Shown here in pieces: positions 25,601-37,534 of a DNA stretch of 64,000 nt. This DNA is from Taenia hydatigena. Its lineage: Eukaryota; Platyhelminthes; Cestoda; Cyclophyllidea; Taeniidae. The position numbers were made by a program, and so were the translations under genes. The first letter of the stretch is position 1, and each line of letters opens with the position of its first letter. Below the pieces are notes generated by a model, which saw only the letters and a list, made by a program, of their open reading frames with translations, was not told the origin of the DNA and did not search any database. Where the stretch lies: positions 8,513,381-8,577,380 of the forward strand of contig JADWOT020000009.1 of NCBI GenBank assembly GCA_036345935.2, given 5' to 3'.

Positions 25601-28600
25601 AATCAAGGAAATGTTTTATTTATAATGTCAACCGCGTGACAAGTAATGCTGGTTTTTGAAAAAAACAGTCATGTTCCCTTTTGCTGGTCAGTGAAGTGAC
25701 TCCGCGCACGGACAAGTCATGTGTAGCACTCGTGCCATCTTAACGGGGATTTGGAGGTGAATACTTTCATGCGTAAAATTGGTGAAACACTCTTCCTTCT
25801 CCGGCTCAGATTCTTTGCAGAATAACAAATGGACAGAGTGAATACTACGGTCGTTGTGAATTAAGCAACCGTGCCAAGCGTACTGGTCACCAACCAGTGT
25901 AAGCAATTGTGCTGCAAATGGAATCGCTTAACTACCTTTTACCTTTCGGTTTCGGCTTCTGTATTTCCACTGGGCAGCATTATCTCCAGGCTATGCCATT
26001 AGCTACCAGATCTTCTGTACATTTTTTAAGAGAGACTCGGAGTGCGGCGAACAAGTCCAATCCCGAAGGACAACATGTTTCGGTTTCTATTACTGAACTG
26101 AAGAAACTGCGATGATTCTCACAGAAGGGTTAGAAGTTGACGTCAAGCTTTGGCATCTGCTCCGGCCCTGTCGAAACTATACCAGCCATGAAACATTTGG
26201 ACAAGTTTATTACAGAACTGTCTACGGTACCTGTATGAAGATGTCATTTCTTTACTAGCTGGATGGTGGATAGGGCTAGGCAGGTCTCGAGTGAAAACAG
26301 AGGGCAGGTAGAAACAGACACGAAACATTTTCCCACATAATTACGCCAAGCACCACCCTTTATCACATGATTCTGCTTTTAATTTAATGTTCATACGACT
26401 GATGATGGGCCTACAAGATGGCCTGTACACTCCTCTTTCCCTTATTACCGTTCTGAAGCCAAACCCAACTTTAGGTCCAGTCGAATCGCCAAGGGAGACC
26501 ATTGACGTAGCAACCAATGCGCCTGCGGTTGGTTCAGCTCAGCCCACCTTGTCATAGCTGACGCGGAAGGTTGGCCATGGGGAGCGTTGGGGACAACGCT
26601 CAAAAGACGAAAGAGGCTACGTAATACTTTGATTATTTACTTAGCTCTTTCTTTTCGGTTCGTGCGCGTTTAAGGCGCCTCTTTTGCATTTCCACTGGGC
26701 GGCGTAGTCTTCAAGCCATGTCGGTAGCTACTTAGCCTACTTGCGCACTCCACCCCATTATAGTCTTCATTTTATCATTTAGGAAGTCTTGGGGAGCTAC
26801 ACATCGTTCCATTGACCAAGACATCCCTGCACATGGTATTTCACAGGTCGATTTTGTCGTGTAAATTACATTTTGGATTTCTAGACAATGCCCCGTGCAA
26901 AAGACTTTACAGTCTTTCCACTCCTTTCTAGCAGCAAAATTTTGTCATTTCGAATGTTGGCAAAGGTACTCCAAGTCTATTTAAACATTTGAATCGGTAA
27001 GTCACATCGGATAGACTATTCTCCATTATGCTCCTCAAAGTGAGGGACAAATTAAAATTAAGTAGCATTAATAGTTCATTAGCTTGTTGAAGTGTTGCCC
27101 CTTATCGGCTGAACTTTTGACTCTTCCGAATAGCCAGGGAATCACAACTACTAGGATTAAATGCACTTTTTCAAGGTGACTTTTAGGCACTGCATGGGAG
27201 TAGCAGGTATACGTTCTATAATCATTTGTTTTTGCCTTGCTCAAAATGTCCAAAATAATGGTGCTTTATCTCCGTTTTGGCACGCAATCATTTGATCGTC
27301 ATTCTCATGCTTTAAACGCTCTGCTCCCCTCGAAAATTTAGTTCACCTCCACCTCTCGGCTTAGCGTTAATCACAACATTTTCCCCATTTGATGATGCTA
27401 ATAGGGAATGCTCAAGTGTCACGGCAACTTTGCCCAGGAACATTATGTTTAAAGCGAATTTGATCGTGATGAATTTGGGCAATTTGCATTAGTAGCTGTT
27501 GGTTTCATACTATTTGATGCAAAGACTTGCAATCACCGCTAACCAAACCCCATTCTCAGATCAATTGCGCTATTTGACCGAAACACGTGGTGGTCAAGCC
27601 TCACTTATTCCATAACATTACTTACCACAGAGCACAAGGTGAATTGAGGGCAGTACCTGATGAAGCATCGAATAAACAGGGAGTTGAAGTTCTCGATTCG
27701 AAAGACTTGAAAATACAGTGTCTGAAGCTGTCGGCCTGAAAGTTGCAATTGCTCAAACTGGATACGAAACGCCTTGTTACTTGATGTACATCTGAAACAA
27801 GCAGCTTTCCATAAATCTTAGGAACTGTCCTGGCGAAGGCGACAACTCGAGTTAAATGCCCGTCTGGGCTAAAATACATGTTTCAGAGTAGATGAGAGGC
27901 TAAAGACTGGCTAAAAGATTGAATAATAAAAACAATGGCTTCTCGATTCACTTTTTACCACTTGACATTCTGGCATTGTTTGAAAATTATGCTATTCTGG
28001 CTGCTGCAATGACAGCATTTACGATTGTGCTCAATACACACAGACTTTGACTTGAATGGATCATGCAAAAGACACTCTGCAAGAAAACAGTATCTTCCTC
28101 CAGTACTTTTTGAACTTTAACAGTGCGTAACATACATCATTAAAAGCCTGACCTACCCTGCCGCATAAATGGGAAAACCTGAGTAGATGGAGGGAGAAGA
28201 AAACTGCGAGCCGCTAATCGAGGCAAAACAACTCTCCACCGCGATAGAATCTTGCGCTAAAAGGAAAATTTCGTCCTGTCACCGAAAGCACTGCATTCCA
28301 TACTCCATTCTGTACCGTAGAGTAGAAAAGCGCACGTCTACATTGTAGTAGGCAGCATCGAGACGCGGAATTGCTGACTAACAAATGATTTTCTCATTCA
28401 TTATTCAGAGAAAAAACAACGAAACATTAGCATATTTCTACAAAGTAGAAAGCTACACACGATCATCTGCTTAGCACTTATTTTTAAAAGCCAAACTAAC
28501 AATGATTGATGACGCTCAATCAGACACTTGTCTGCGTTTTGTCAGTACCAGTCGCTCCAAAGGTCGGATGAGGCAATCAGAGGCGAAATTTTTTACAGTA

Positions 28601-31600
28601 CATCCTTCTATTTCCCTATTTCATGTTTAGGAATATTAATTAAGAAAAAGATAGTAATGACGCTATTCCCGAATGCTACAGCCAAAGGCTTTTAATGCAA
28701 GCAAATGGCCTTGTGGGTCACAGGATCACGTCGCCTTGACGTGTGGCCTAAGCGCTACGGTCAATTGTGAAGAGAGTACATGCAGGCGTCCCAAGTCATA
28801 AGGAAAGAAAACGGAAGTCTTTTTCACAAAAATTCGTCCATTTGAGGCAACAGGATCCCGTTAAGCCCTTGCATGCTTTTTTTTCTTAAAAAATGCAGTA
28901 ACTCCCTGCTTTAAGGCTGTGTTGAAAAAAAATGAAAGACTTCGGACGCCTTCAATGGGCATTTTTTGTCCGAAAGGAGACAGGCCATTTATAACAATCT
29001 TGACAAAGAAATTACCTTAATTTACCGCGCCCATTACATTTAATTGACACTCCTAGATCGCATTGTAACTAGTTCAGTAGTTGGGGCTGGAGCAAGTCCT
29101 AATGATTAACAGTGAATACAACGGAGGAGCGGAAATACACCAGGCATTTTTTGTGAGCTCTTCGTCATTGTATGTCCTGTGGGAAAAAACTGTGCTTTGG
29201 AATTTACAACAAACCTACGTATGCAGTCATTGCACCCACAATTAAACGATGAGTCGTGGGCAAAGTTTAGCCTGTTAAAGGCAAATGTACAAGCCTTAAG
29301 CATCGAATGAAAACAAATGCTAATGACACTGACAAAAGTTATCTGCTATTCGACCTTCTGTGTGATATTTAATGGAAGGAGACGAAGAAGGGGAATTTTT
29401 AACTTGCCTGTCTTGACGCTGCCGCTTGCTTAATAAATCGGTTTAAGTCTCTGCGGTAAATAATCTTATTAGATGAAGGGGCTCTTAGATAGCTCTTAGC
29501 AAATTCACTTTTCAATGAACTGGATTTTTTTGTCTACTCTTTTTTTGTGGCCTTTCGATCTCATCAGTTGGTGAGAAGTTAACATGCCGTAGGAGTCAGT
29601 GGTGACTGTATTTTGAGGAGTGAGGATGGAAATGTGTGGCTGTTGTACAACCACTCACCGTTGCTATTACTAGGGAGAAGGTTGAACCGGAGTGAGATAT
29701 TTTCGCCCTCCGCCACCTGGTTCACCTCCTGCAGATGCTCGTTCACAATCGCCATGCTGACGTTGACGTTGATTTGTCTGTACTGACTGTGGGTCAATGA
29801 AAAGAGACAAAATTCCAAGCTTTGAAGTCGTCAAAATTTAAATACTTGGATTATTCTCATCCGAATTTTCAGTAGAGTGGGTCTGTTTTACTGCCAATCT
29901 GATTATCACTACTTTTATTCTCGTTACTTGTTCATCGTTTGTTTTCTTTTCCATTGAAATAATAGCAAAGATAACTTCTGTCTATTATGCTTTATGGAAT
30001 GAAGACGGAAGAACAGAGGAATAATTTACCAGTTAGATACAATCGGATAGCCTGTATGAAACAACTGGCGCTTGTTCAAGTGCCGCCTTCAACGAAATTT
30101 GACTGACTGACACTCTAATGTTAGGAGTCCAAATGAAAACTTACAGCATCTCTTCGCGACGCTCCCTCGCAAGTCTGTGGTCGATGCATGAGAAGGAGAG
30201 ACGCAAGTCTCTGGCGGGATTAAAAAGAGACTCCTCCATCACGACCTCAACTGTCCCCTGGTATCGCGTTCGCCCACCCTAGAACGGGACAACCATACAC
30301 CTCCTTACTTGAGAAAACTTGCTCCACAAAACTTTCTTTTGCGTCAATAGGTCGTTTTGCCTTCAAAGCAACGATGATCCAATTGCTTAAGTCTCTCAAT
30401 TAGCACGTGAATGTCTTGGACAAGATTACGACACATTCACAAATTTCAGTCCAGTCTAGAAAGGCTCAACTTTGCCTTAAACATTTTCAGCCACTTCATA
30501 ACAAATGAGAAGGAACCCACAACCATAAAGTTGGGTGTTTAGGTGCTGGAAGTTCAGATCTATAAGGTCGTAAAATTTATAATCACGTTTGAATGACCAT
30601 ACGATATATATGGAATTCTTGGAATAGATGAAAGTAGATAGAATCAAAATAAGTAGTGAGAAGAGTAAAAGTGTACTTCGTTGACAACCTTTCTCTTTCC
30701 CAGATTAACAATAGCTTCAACTGACGACATTAAGCAAAGTGTGTGAAACACAGTTTCCACCATATTTTGTTTCGTCACAATTTTCGTGTTCATCCGCAAT
30801 GCGCAAGAACTGGAGGATCCTTTTGTAGCCATCGACACAGAGCTGTAGTATGCCGTTTTCCATGCTATGAGAGATGCCCAAGGTCAAAGTTTGTTCAACA
30901 TTTATGCTCTTTTAAGTTAGGAATGGGATTTTCAAATTTTATCTACTCAGTAACTTCTTCTTCCCATGTAGCAGAAAAACAAATTTTGATCCTACTCCTA
31001 TGTCGTGTATCCTGATGCCGCAGTCAGCAGAAGGCTCGCTGACAAGATCGAATTGGGCACAGTAGGGCGTGTCGAGTGTGCTGTTTCGGAGGGCAGGACT
31101 GCGGGCAGAAAGTTTGAGCAACATGGTCTTCCAAAGATCGGTAATGATGGTGGTGGATGCGACGGGATTTGAGAAGTCACGAGCGCGCTCCTCCAAGTGG
31201 GTCGCCTTCTTAAGGCAGCACGTCGCTCCATCCGAGGGACCGACAGCGACGATGCCTGAGGAGGAGGGCTCGAGGCACGCCTGCGCCGTTCCCGAGTCCA
31301 TTCTAACCGCCATCTCCTCGTAAGGTGCCTCCCAGTGTGGCACATAACACACTAGCAAGATTGCATTCTCGCACACGGTCTGAACTGAAGGGAACAATGC
31401 TTCGACAATCACATTTCTTAGTCTTCAGAGAAGCCTTAGGAGACGGCAAAAATTCTTAAAGCTAACGATGATATTTCCTTCTTCGGAAGATAGTCAGCAT
31501 TTTTTACATTATTTTAAGACAGTTTCAATAGTGTTAGATTTAGGAGGGAAAGAAAATTGGTTTTTGCAGTTATTTTATTTGCTACCACGAGTCGGATTCC

Positions 31601-34600
31601 TTCAGATGTGACCAGAGTTGTCCGGCCAGAAAGTTTTTCCACACAACGCTTTAAGTGAAACAGGTAAGAACTGTCGCAACACACTTTTAGTCAGATTTCT
31701 ATGAATATTTATCAAGATCTAGGCCTCTCCATTTCGTAGAAACTAATTGTTCCACTGCATCACTTAATTTTTCATGGCAAAAAAGTTAATATTTACGCAT
31801 AAATAAGTCGTGTGAACGACTTCCTCATTAACTCCTCCGAATAATAGAGAAAATCATATCAAAAGAGACCTAAAGAACTTCAAAAGGAATAAACATTGTC
31901 GTCGCCACACTCGTTCTACCTAAACTCTGTAAAGTAGTTTAATCTCCAGTTCTGTCCATCTCAAATAGTTACTCCGAACTGGCAGAGAATATTGCAGACG
32001 CACTAGTCATTAATTATTAAATTCAGCGTTTTAAGGCCAAGGTAACTACTATGAGGATCAACTCCATTTTGAACTGCAAATAATTTACTGTGCTCCCCAA
32101 CTTGCTCATGATTGCTTTCTTAGGTTTTCTGTGTTTCTTCAACCGCATTCGAAGATGTCTAAACTGATGTATGGATTTAGTAGGGCCGGTACATTGCTGC
32201 CAGTGCTGGTGAATACAATCTCAAACGCAAACTAAGCAGGTTTTGTTTTCCAGTCTGTGATATTTATATGACAATCTGGTTTCACGATGACCGCAGGTTT
32301 GCCACGTGCCTTGATCTGGCTTTTTTTCAAAAGAAATTAATAAATATGCTCTTCATTATTTTCACCGATATTGCAAGTATGGCATGTGATTATCTAAGAA
32401 CAGACAAGTCATACCATGCCGGAACCTGCAAAGACCGCTGTCGGTGTTGTCGGAGGTGTAAGAGTTGGACCGATCCAGGGGACATTTGCAGTCGGTTCGT
32501 GTCTCTGTCAGTCGGTAGCACTCACCGCCATTCCTAATGCACTGATGGCAGGATTTTTCTTGCAGACTCAACTTGGGGACTAGAAAGGTGCATGGAACAT
32601 TGAATGCGGCTTCCACGAGAGGAGCATCCTCTTAGTCGATCACTTACAGCACTCAAAGTAGCGTAGGAGCTTCTGAAACACCGGGGTATACTCTGGCGGG
32701 CAGGTGCATATGCCGAAGTTGGCGTCGGTTTGGTAGCTCATTTCTGGCCATCCAGTCTCCTCCAGGAGGCTACATGTTGCATGGGGAGACCGACAGCGTA
32801 GGTCCTCATCGTTGCACAGCTCTCCCACATCAACTAAAGGCAGGGAAATGTCAGCTTTGACAAAGAAAAAATCCTTTTAAGGCAATGGCACAAAGTTTCT
32901 CATAGTTAGCAGGAATTCTGATGAAAAATTCATAGCGGCTCACTGAGTGAATGGTGATTTTATTTATTGTGAATAGATTATCATTTTTGGTTTTGCTCGT
33001 GTTCTTAACTTACCTTAATTAGACATAAAGTTGAGCTTTCAAACTCAGAGTTTATCCAGTTTTCTACCAGAAAAAGCATTGTCGACAGTGCAAAGCTAAT
33101 GGTGAGGTTTATGAGATGAAGATAATTTTGCCCAAATCTTGCCCAAGGGTACATATTAACTCCTGGAAAATCATTTAAATAACTGATCCAACACCCAGTT
33201 ATGCTGGTATGTCTCAAAAATTAGGAATAAAAACGAATTCTCACCCAACTGAGCTCCACAAGTCCGCTGGGGTCGTGACGGATCACGAAATTGCGCATTC
33301 GTTCGCAAGTTGGGACATACGCAGCCATATCGCTCAAACGGTCTAGGCATGAAAAGTAAAAACGCAAAGGAGAGGTTAAAAATCCTCTCGGGAAAACGAA
33401 ATAGTCAGATTAAGTCTTGATTAAAGTGCTCACAGTGCTCCTTCGGTCCGGAAATTATCGCTTTCCTCGTAAGCGAAGCAACTTCCACCTTCCTGCAGAC
33501 ACGAGGCACATGTCAGACTCTTTCGATCGAACAGCTTTGTTCCTGGAAACAGTCGCAATGCCCTTAAATATTGTGAAGTCAAAAAGGAATAGGCGGTGAT
33601 GGACTTTTTAGTTGTGATTTAGCGGTGTGAGTTATTTCTATTGCTTTAGTACACTTTCATATTACATTACCACAGGCTGTGGGGAAGTCATTGTGTTTCA
33701 GCTTATCATTATGGCAAGGCTAGCCTCTGTGATGGCATACCACCAGCATCCAGATTGGTTGGTTAATGAAGTAAGGCGATATGTGTTATGTCAGAGAGAG
33801 AGTATGACTTACTGCAGGCGTTTAGCTGGGGCACGAAGACGGTATTGCCAGGACAGGTGCAGTATCCCGCACCGGGATGACAGCTACTCCGATTTACATG
33901 CACGCAGTCCGCATCCACTCGGCACTTCAGGTCGGTAAGCACTAAATTTAATGGCAAAGTAGTGAAGAATTTTAAGAACTTATTTATTAACCATGGTGCT
34001 AACTTCTCGAAAGCTCCACCTTGGGTCCCATTACATTTTGTCGTCGTTGAAACTGCGATCTCACATCGTTCATCTCGTATCGTTTAGCACAGAGAGCGAA
34101 TGGGGAATGATGAGGTCTACTTGTGCTACTTTATGTAATAAATTATTTCCGAAGGACACCATCAACAAGCTGTCTACGAGGCATTAACGTTCAATACCCA
34201 TCATTAATTCATTGGGTATTCCTGGCAGTTCCTAGCAATGCTAATACGAGGACGAAATTAATTGAGAATCTTTAGATGTCTCGTAATCATTAAACGAAAG
34301 TATTTTTGCTTCTTCATCCCCACTGTTGACTTATAGCGAGAGAACTTTCAACAAAGGAGCGGGTGGATGGGACCAGCTGGTCCCCTCCTCCTCCCCCCAG
34401 AGACTTCGAGTTTGAAGATTTCTCCTCCTTTTTTTTGTTAATTGGGAGATGTGAGGGTTCTCGGGTGACGCCCATGCAACAAAACGTCTTCCTCTTCCGA
34501 AAAACGTTCACCAACTCTATTATACCCCAGTCATCATACTTTAAAAAAGATTAAATTCTTTCCAGTCCGTACAATATTTTAGTATAATACTTTGTGGAAA

Positions 34601-35060
34601 CGTTTAAACCACCAGTAACAATTCCTTTTGCATGCAATAGACGACAATCATGTCAAAGTGAAAACTGTAGATTAAACAAATATTGTAACAGTAAATGATA
34701 AAAAAGACACTTTCAATGTATATAGTATGATAAGAATTAAATCACCTTCGACTCTATTAAACTCTATGAGGCGATCAAAGGAGGTGTTGGATAGGGGGGT
34801 AACTAACGTGTTTTGCAGGCGACACTATCCCCCTCCTTGACAGCGACAAAGCCTTTTCGACAAAAGCACTCATTTTTCACCCTGTTGCACACTGAGTTGC
34901 GAACGATTCGGTCACAGAAGCTGGGCGACTCCTTGTTGCAGGCCCCTGCAAAGACCAAGTGCTCGTCACTGGAGGTGCTTGGGGAAGGGAGGGATAGAAG
35001 GAGAGAGAGTAAAAAGTGAAGGAATGCAGCCGCCACCGCCGACAAAAAAGTTGGCGTCAT
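21885..35060 (-). CDS. EB-module and ZP-domain type I membrane protein
   Basis: About fifteen exons on the minus strand: 35060-34808, 33941-33813, 33542-33434, 33342-33245, 32833-32648, 32579-32415, 31384-30996, 30842-30729, 30278-30145, 29786-29659, 28256-28157, 27735-27626, 25340-25166, 23693-23549, 22670-21885. The phases agree except around the joins at 28157-25340. In order: a signal peptide (leucine-rich, from ATG 35060), five cysteine-rich modules of the EB/EGF type, then a ZP-like domain. Its N half includes RYQGTVEVV and RDLRLSFSC; its C half includes ESCFASIS and YFQVFRIENFNSLFIRC. A helix (LISVSVITTIIIVVVLTISL) followed by KRQNQSRR, and a Ser/Thr-rich cytoplasmic tail, complete it. 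ZP domains polymerise extracellular proteins; the exact role here is unknown. I do not recognise an orthologue. The ZP call rests on pattern resemblance, not a search. Confidence 0.72.
25932..26020 (+). repeat. Dispersed repeat R1, partial copy
   Basis: Shares with the R1 copies near 26650 and 49450 the segment tttccactgggcagc, then a divergent stretch, ctatgcc, agctacc and tcttctgtac. It lacks the 5' hairpin part. It lies in an EB-ZP gene intron, about 0.6 kb before another copy in the same orientation. Confidence 0.6.
26540..26732 (+). repeat. Dispersed repeat R1, longer copy with hairpin
   Basis: Begins around ggttggttc, continues tgacgcggaaggttggcca and then a perfect 7-bp hairpin GAGCGTT-ggggac-AACGCTC (26582-26601). 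It ends with the tttccactgggcggc segment. The copy at 49318-49534 matches across its length. No coding capacity and no clear terminal repeats; identity of the element unknown. Confidence 0.65.
29659..31384 (-). other. Exons for the N half and start of the C half of the ZP-like domain
   Basis: Exons 31384-30996 (TVCENAILLVCYV, a CC pair, DTPYCAQFDL, ADCGIRIHD), 30842-30729 (LCVDGYKRILQFL, ENCDETKYGGNC), 30278-30145 (TRYQGTVEVVMEESLFN, RDLRLSFSC) and 29786-29659 (QINVNVSMAIVNEHL, VAEGENISLRFNLL). The last two match the ZP pattern of a tyrosine-containing strand, an I/L-R-LxxxFxC strand, and a G-x-x-I/L-x-hydrophobic strand opening ZP-C. Third bases are strongly G/C in the last exon, unlike surrounding DNA. 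Phases run 1-0-0-2-1. The donor of exon 30842-30729 (AAT|GTCGTC) is weak and may lie one codon later. Confidence 0.65.
32415..33941 (-). other. Exons for cysteine modules 2-5 of the EB-ZP protein
   Basis: Five exons. Module 2 (33941-33813): CRVDADC and YCTCPGNTVFVP, the clearest EB-like unit. Module 3 (33542-33434 plus 33342-33245): CASCLQEGGSC and YGCVCPN. Module 4 (32833-32648): LCNDEDLRC and ICTCPPEYTP. Module 5 (32579-32415): CHQCIRNGGEC and DCKCP. Modules 3 and 5 share a C-x2-C-x4-GG-x-C pattern. Modules 2, 4 and 5 are single exons bounded by phase-1 introns on both sides; module 3 starts and ends in phase 1 with an inner phase-2 intron. Every donor and acceptor used is GT-AG. Confidence 0.72.
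34808..35060 (-). other. First exon of the EB-ZP gene: signal peptide and cysteine module 1
   Basis: Eighty-four codons from ATG 35060. Residues 1 to about 30 form a long hydrophobic signal sequence (SAVAAAFLHFLLSLLLSL). The rest carries six cysteines: CNKESPSFCDR, then SVCNRVKNECFCRKGF and a final VACK. The C-x-C pair followed by a glycine-aromatic step is typical of EB/EGF-like modules. The donor is C|GTTAGT, phase 1. Confidence 0.75.
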
Positions 35061-36361
35061 TGTGACCTGACTGGCGCAGCTCCAAACTAATCTTTGGTCA
35101 CCCTGATTGAGTTATACACCTGTCTGACTGCGCTGCCATTGGTGGGGACACGATTGGCCAACACCAATCAGCCAATTAAAATAGGGGAGGTTTGTTATTG
35201 TTTTCAATTATGACAATGCGTGGGAAAATCGAACTTTTAGAAGGTTCTTTCATGAAGACCTAAAATACTGACTTAAAATAACTCCGTGAGGATATAATTA
35301 TTACTGCATTGTGTGTCACATAGCTGTTGGTGTAAGGCATTAAAGAATCTTAGCAGTGTGATATCTGCTAATCCATCAATATTATTTGCATAGTTGAATG
35401 TGAAAACAGGACCATGGCTTTAAAAGTAGCGATATGGAGCTTAGCCTCTTACATTCTGCGGTAAATTCTCCCTAAATCTCTGACTACACCAGTAAAGCTG
35501 TGTTAAGCGATTCAGGGCCCATGTATGCAGAAAATTCTGCAAGGAATTGCTGATAATATATCAGCTAAGATCGAGATAGATTTTTCAAATTACGCCTATG
35601 AGAATAGCAATGAACGAATAGTAGCAATAATGACTTCATCATGCCAATTTAAGCCTTACCTCGCTATCTAACGAATTTTCAGGCTCTACAGTTTCCAAGT
35701 CACTTCGAATTTTCTTCACCGAGGTTTCTTAGGTTGCCCAATTTTTGTACCATTTCCTAAATATCTTTTCTCTACTAATGTTGCAATCAAGGTGCTTTCT
35801 TCGAGTTATTTACTGTTGAGTATGGTTAGCAAATAATTAGTTATAGGTTAGCATTTGATTTAATCTAAATGGCAATTTCACCCCTGAATTTATCCACCTT
35901 CATATATCACAATTTTGCATCATTTTTGATCGATCCGAAAATTCGTTGTTGCAATTGGTTTTTGCTTTCGGACTCCTTTTAATTACATTGCTGTCGGCCA
36001 TGAGTGTCAGGCAATGAATGCACGGCCTAGGAAAGGAAATACCGAGCCTTGAGTGATGCCCTCTGGTAAAAAGGGATGTTTGCGATTCATAACAGAGTGG
36101 GAAGTACGATCTTAATGAAATGTTTGTATTTTACTTAAAAAATATAAGTAAAAAGATTTTTTTACATTTCAAAACACTGTCAGGTATTTGGCTCGAGTTG
36201 CCTATCCAGTGTCAAACTCTGTACCAAAAGTAAGCTTTTGGGCCAAAAAATTTGGTCTTAATTAGCTTTTCAAACCCCAAAAGTCTCAAAACTTGCCCCC
36301 AAAACCCCGTGAAAGCATATCTCACAGTGTGCATTTTCAGAAGAACCACATTAGAGGGTAA
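35061..36361. other. 1.3-kb gap between two minus-strand genes
   Basis: Holds the presumed promoter region of the EB-ZP gene. AT-rich, no open frame with coding bias, no clear core promoter element. Confidence 0.4.
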
Positions 36362-37399
36362 CTACTTCTCAGTAAACAAGGAAGGGATAAAGTTTGTGAT
36401 TGGTGCATTTTTCCTGCGATAACACTTCTTTGAAAGCTTATTTATTAGAAGTTTTCTTAAAATGGAGCTACGATGGTAAATAGTTTTAAATTGACCAAAG
36501 ACAGCTAAATGAATATCGGTTAAGACACAGATGCGCCATCCGCATTCCTTATTGTGCTCGAGGAACCACGGAGTTGGGACACATTTGCCAGCACAATCTG
36601 TGTACATCATTACCTTCTTTTAACGCATTATGCTAAAATTTTGAAGATCTTTTATGGCAAAATATTATTGAAAGTGAATTTCTTTGATAGCATTGGTTTT
36701 GTAGCGTTTCAAATCAGAACATTGCGAGTCGGTTTAGGAGCGAAATCACCCTGGGAATTCACCGACAAAAGGGTTCATGTGTAGATTGTAGCGGTTTTAT
36801 TATAATCGGCATTGCTCTGGTGCGACGGCTTCCATTCCTCAAGTCAAGCACCATCTATTAACATTTTCTCGCTTTTAAGGACTCTCAACGAAATTTCATT
36901 TTCTGTGACTATTTTATCGCTGTACTGCTCCAAATAAATGGACTTCTGTCCCTCTGCATACAGCTCTTTGCTGAGTAGGGGTCTAAAATTAGTGGGTAGA
37001 TGGCAAAATCATTCAAACAGGAAAAGCGGATCAAACAATGGGTTTTTGAGAGCAGAAAGTCTAGCGCCAAATACTGTGAGTATGCACGAAAAGTTTCCCC
37101 ACTTGTCGCATCATTTCTTCTCCCTTTGGATTTAATTTTTCTTACTGGGCAAAGCACCTCTTAATCCAATGCCTTCCCCTAAAGCATGTCTGTTATCCAC
37201 TGCAAAAAACAGCATTATGACCATTAAAATATGCCTCGTTTGAGGGCATAATGTATCAAAGGCGAAGGAAATGCTTTATTAGGGCGTACTTACCGATCCC
37301 CAGATTTTGTCCCTTCTGGACAGTAGTTGTCAATTCGAGCATGGCAGAGGACAGGGATGCAGGTAGAATCAGAATCACTACCAAAACTGTCCACAGCAT
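36362..37399 (-). CDS. Small secreted cysteine-containing protein, unknown family
   Basis: Two exons, 37399-37294 and 36597-36362, join in phase 1 (G|GTAAGT to ACACAG|AT) to give about 113 residues. The first encodes a strong signal peptide (MLWTVLVVILILPASLSSA). The second begins GIDCAGKCVPTPWFLEHNK and has cysteines in CAGKC, KECGWRIC and KKCYRRK, then a basic C-terminus. The exon 2 frame may instead be spliced out soon after WRICVLT, as the later part is less protein-like; then the gene would have more exons that I cannot place. A strong acceptor (tttctctctcag) lies 11 nt before the ATG, so the mRNA may be trans-spliced or have a 5' intron. Function unknown; the cysteine spacing loosely recalls the EB modules of the neighbouring gene. 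Confidence 0.5.
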
Positions 37400-37518
37400 A
37401 ACGCATGTACCTGAGAGAGAAATGCAGCGGTGGTAATTCTGCTCGCTACGCTCAACACCTCGACGCCTTAATTGGTTAATGCCCAGGTAGGGGATCACCA
37501 CTCCCCAATTTCGCGTTC

Positions 37519-37534
37519 GTGTGTGTGTGTGTGT
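37519..37534. repeat. (GT)n microsatellite
   Basis: Eight GT units upstream of the small secreted-protein gene. Confidence 0.9.

Larger units (their letters stand above)
25166..28256 (-). other. Exons for the ZP-C core and juxtamembrane region, joins uncertain
   Basis: Exon 28256-28157 (DSIAVESCFASISGSQFS) resembles the conserved D/E-x-CW-A-x-P step of ZP-C with F in place of W. Exon 27735-27626 (YFQVFRIENFNSLFIRC, RYCP, TLC) matches the F-x-AFRF...V-x-L-x-C-x-V-x-VC core. Exon 25340-25166 continues with CFRQRAPVS and basic sites (AVRTRP, GVTRQRLQEKAR) where ZP proteins are often cleaved. One short exon (acceptor near 28072, reading ECLLHDPFKSKSVC) may lie between the first two. The donor after 27626 (GTG|GTAAGT) is phase 0 but the acceptor at 25340 needs phase 1. 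Either the donor is GTAA|GTAATG or the acceptor is the later AACAAG|GCA. Confidence 0.5.

Noticed and set aside
29103..29175. Minus-strand segment reading NAWCISAPPLYSLL, first taken for the ZP-C tryptophan region
   Set aside because: Its acceptor phase (2) does not fit the preceding exon (phase 1), whereas 28256-28157 fits in phase and motif.
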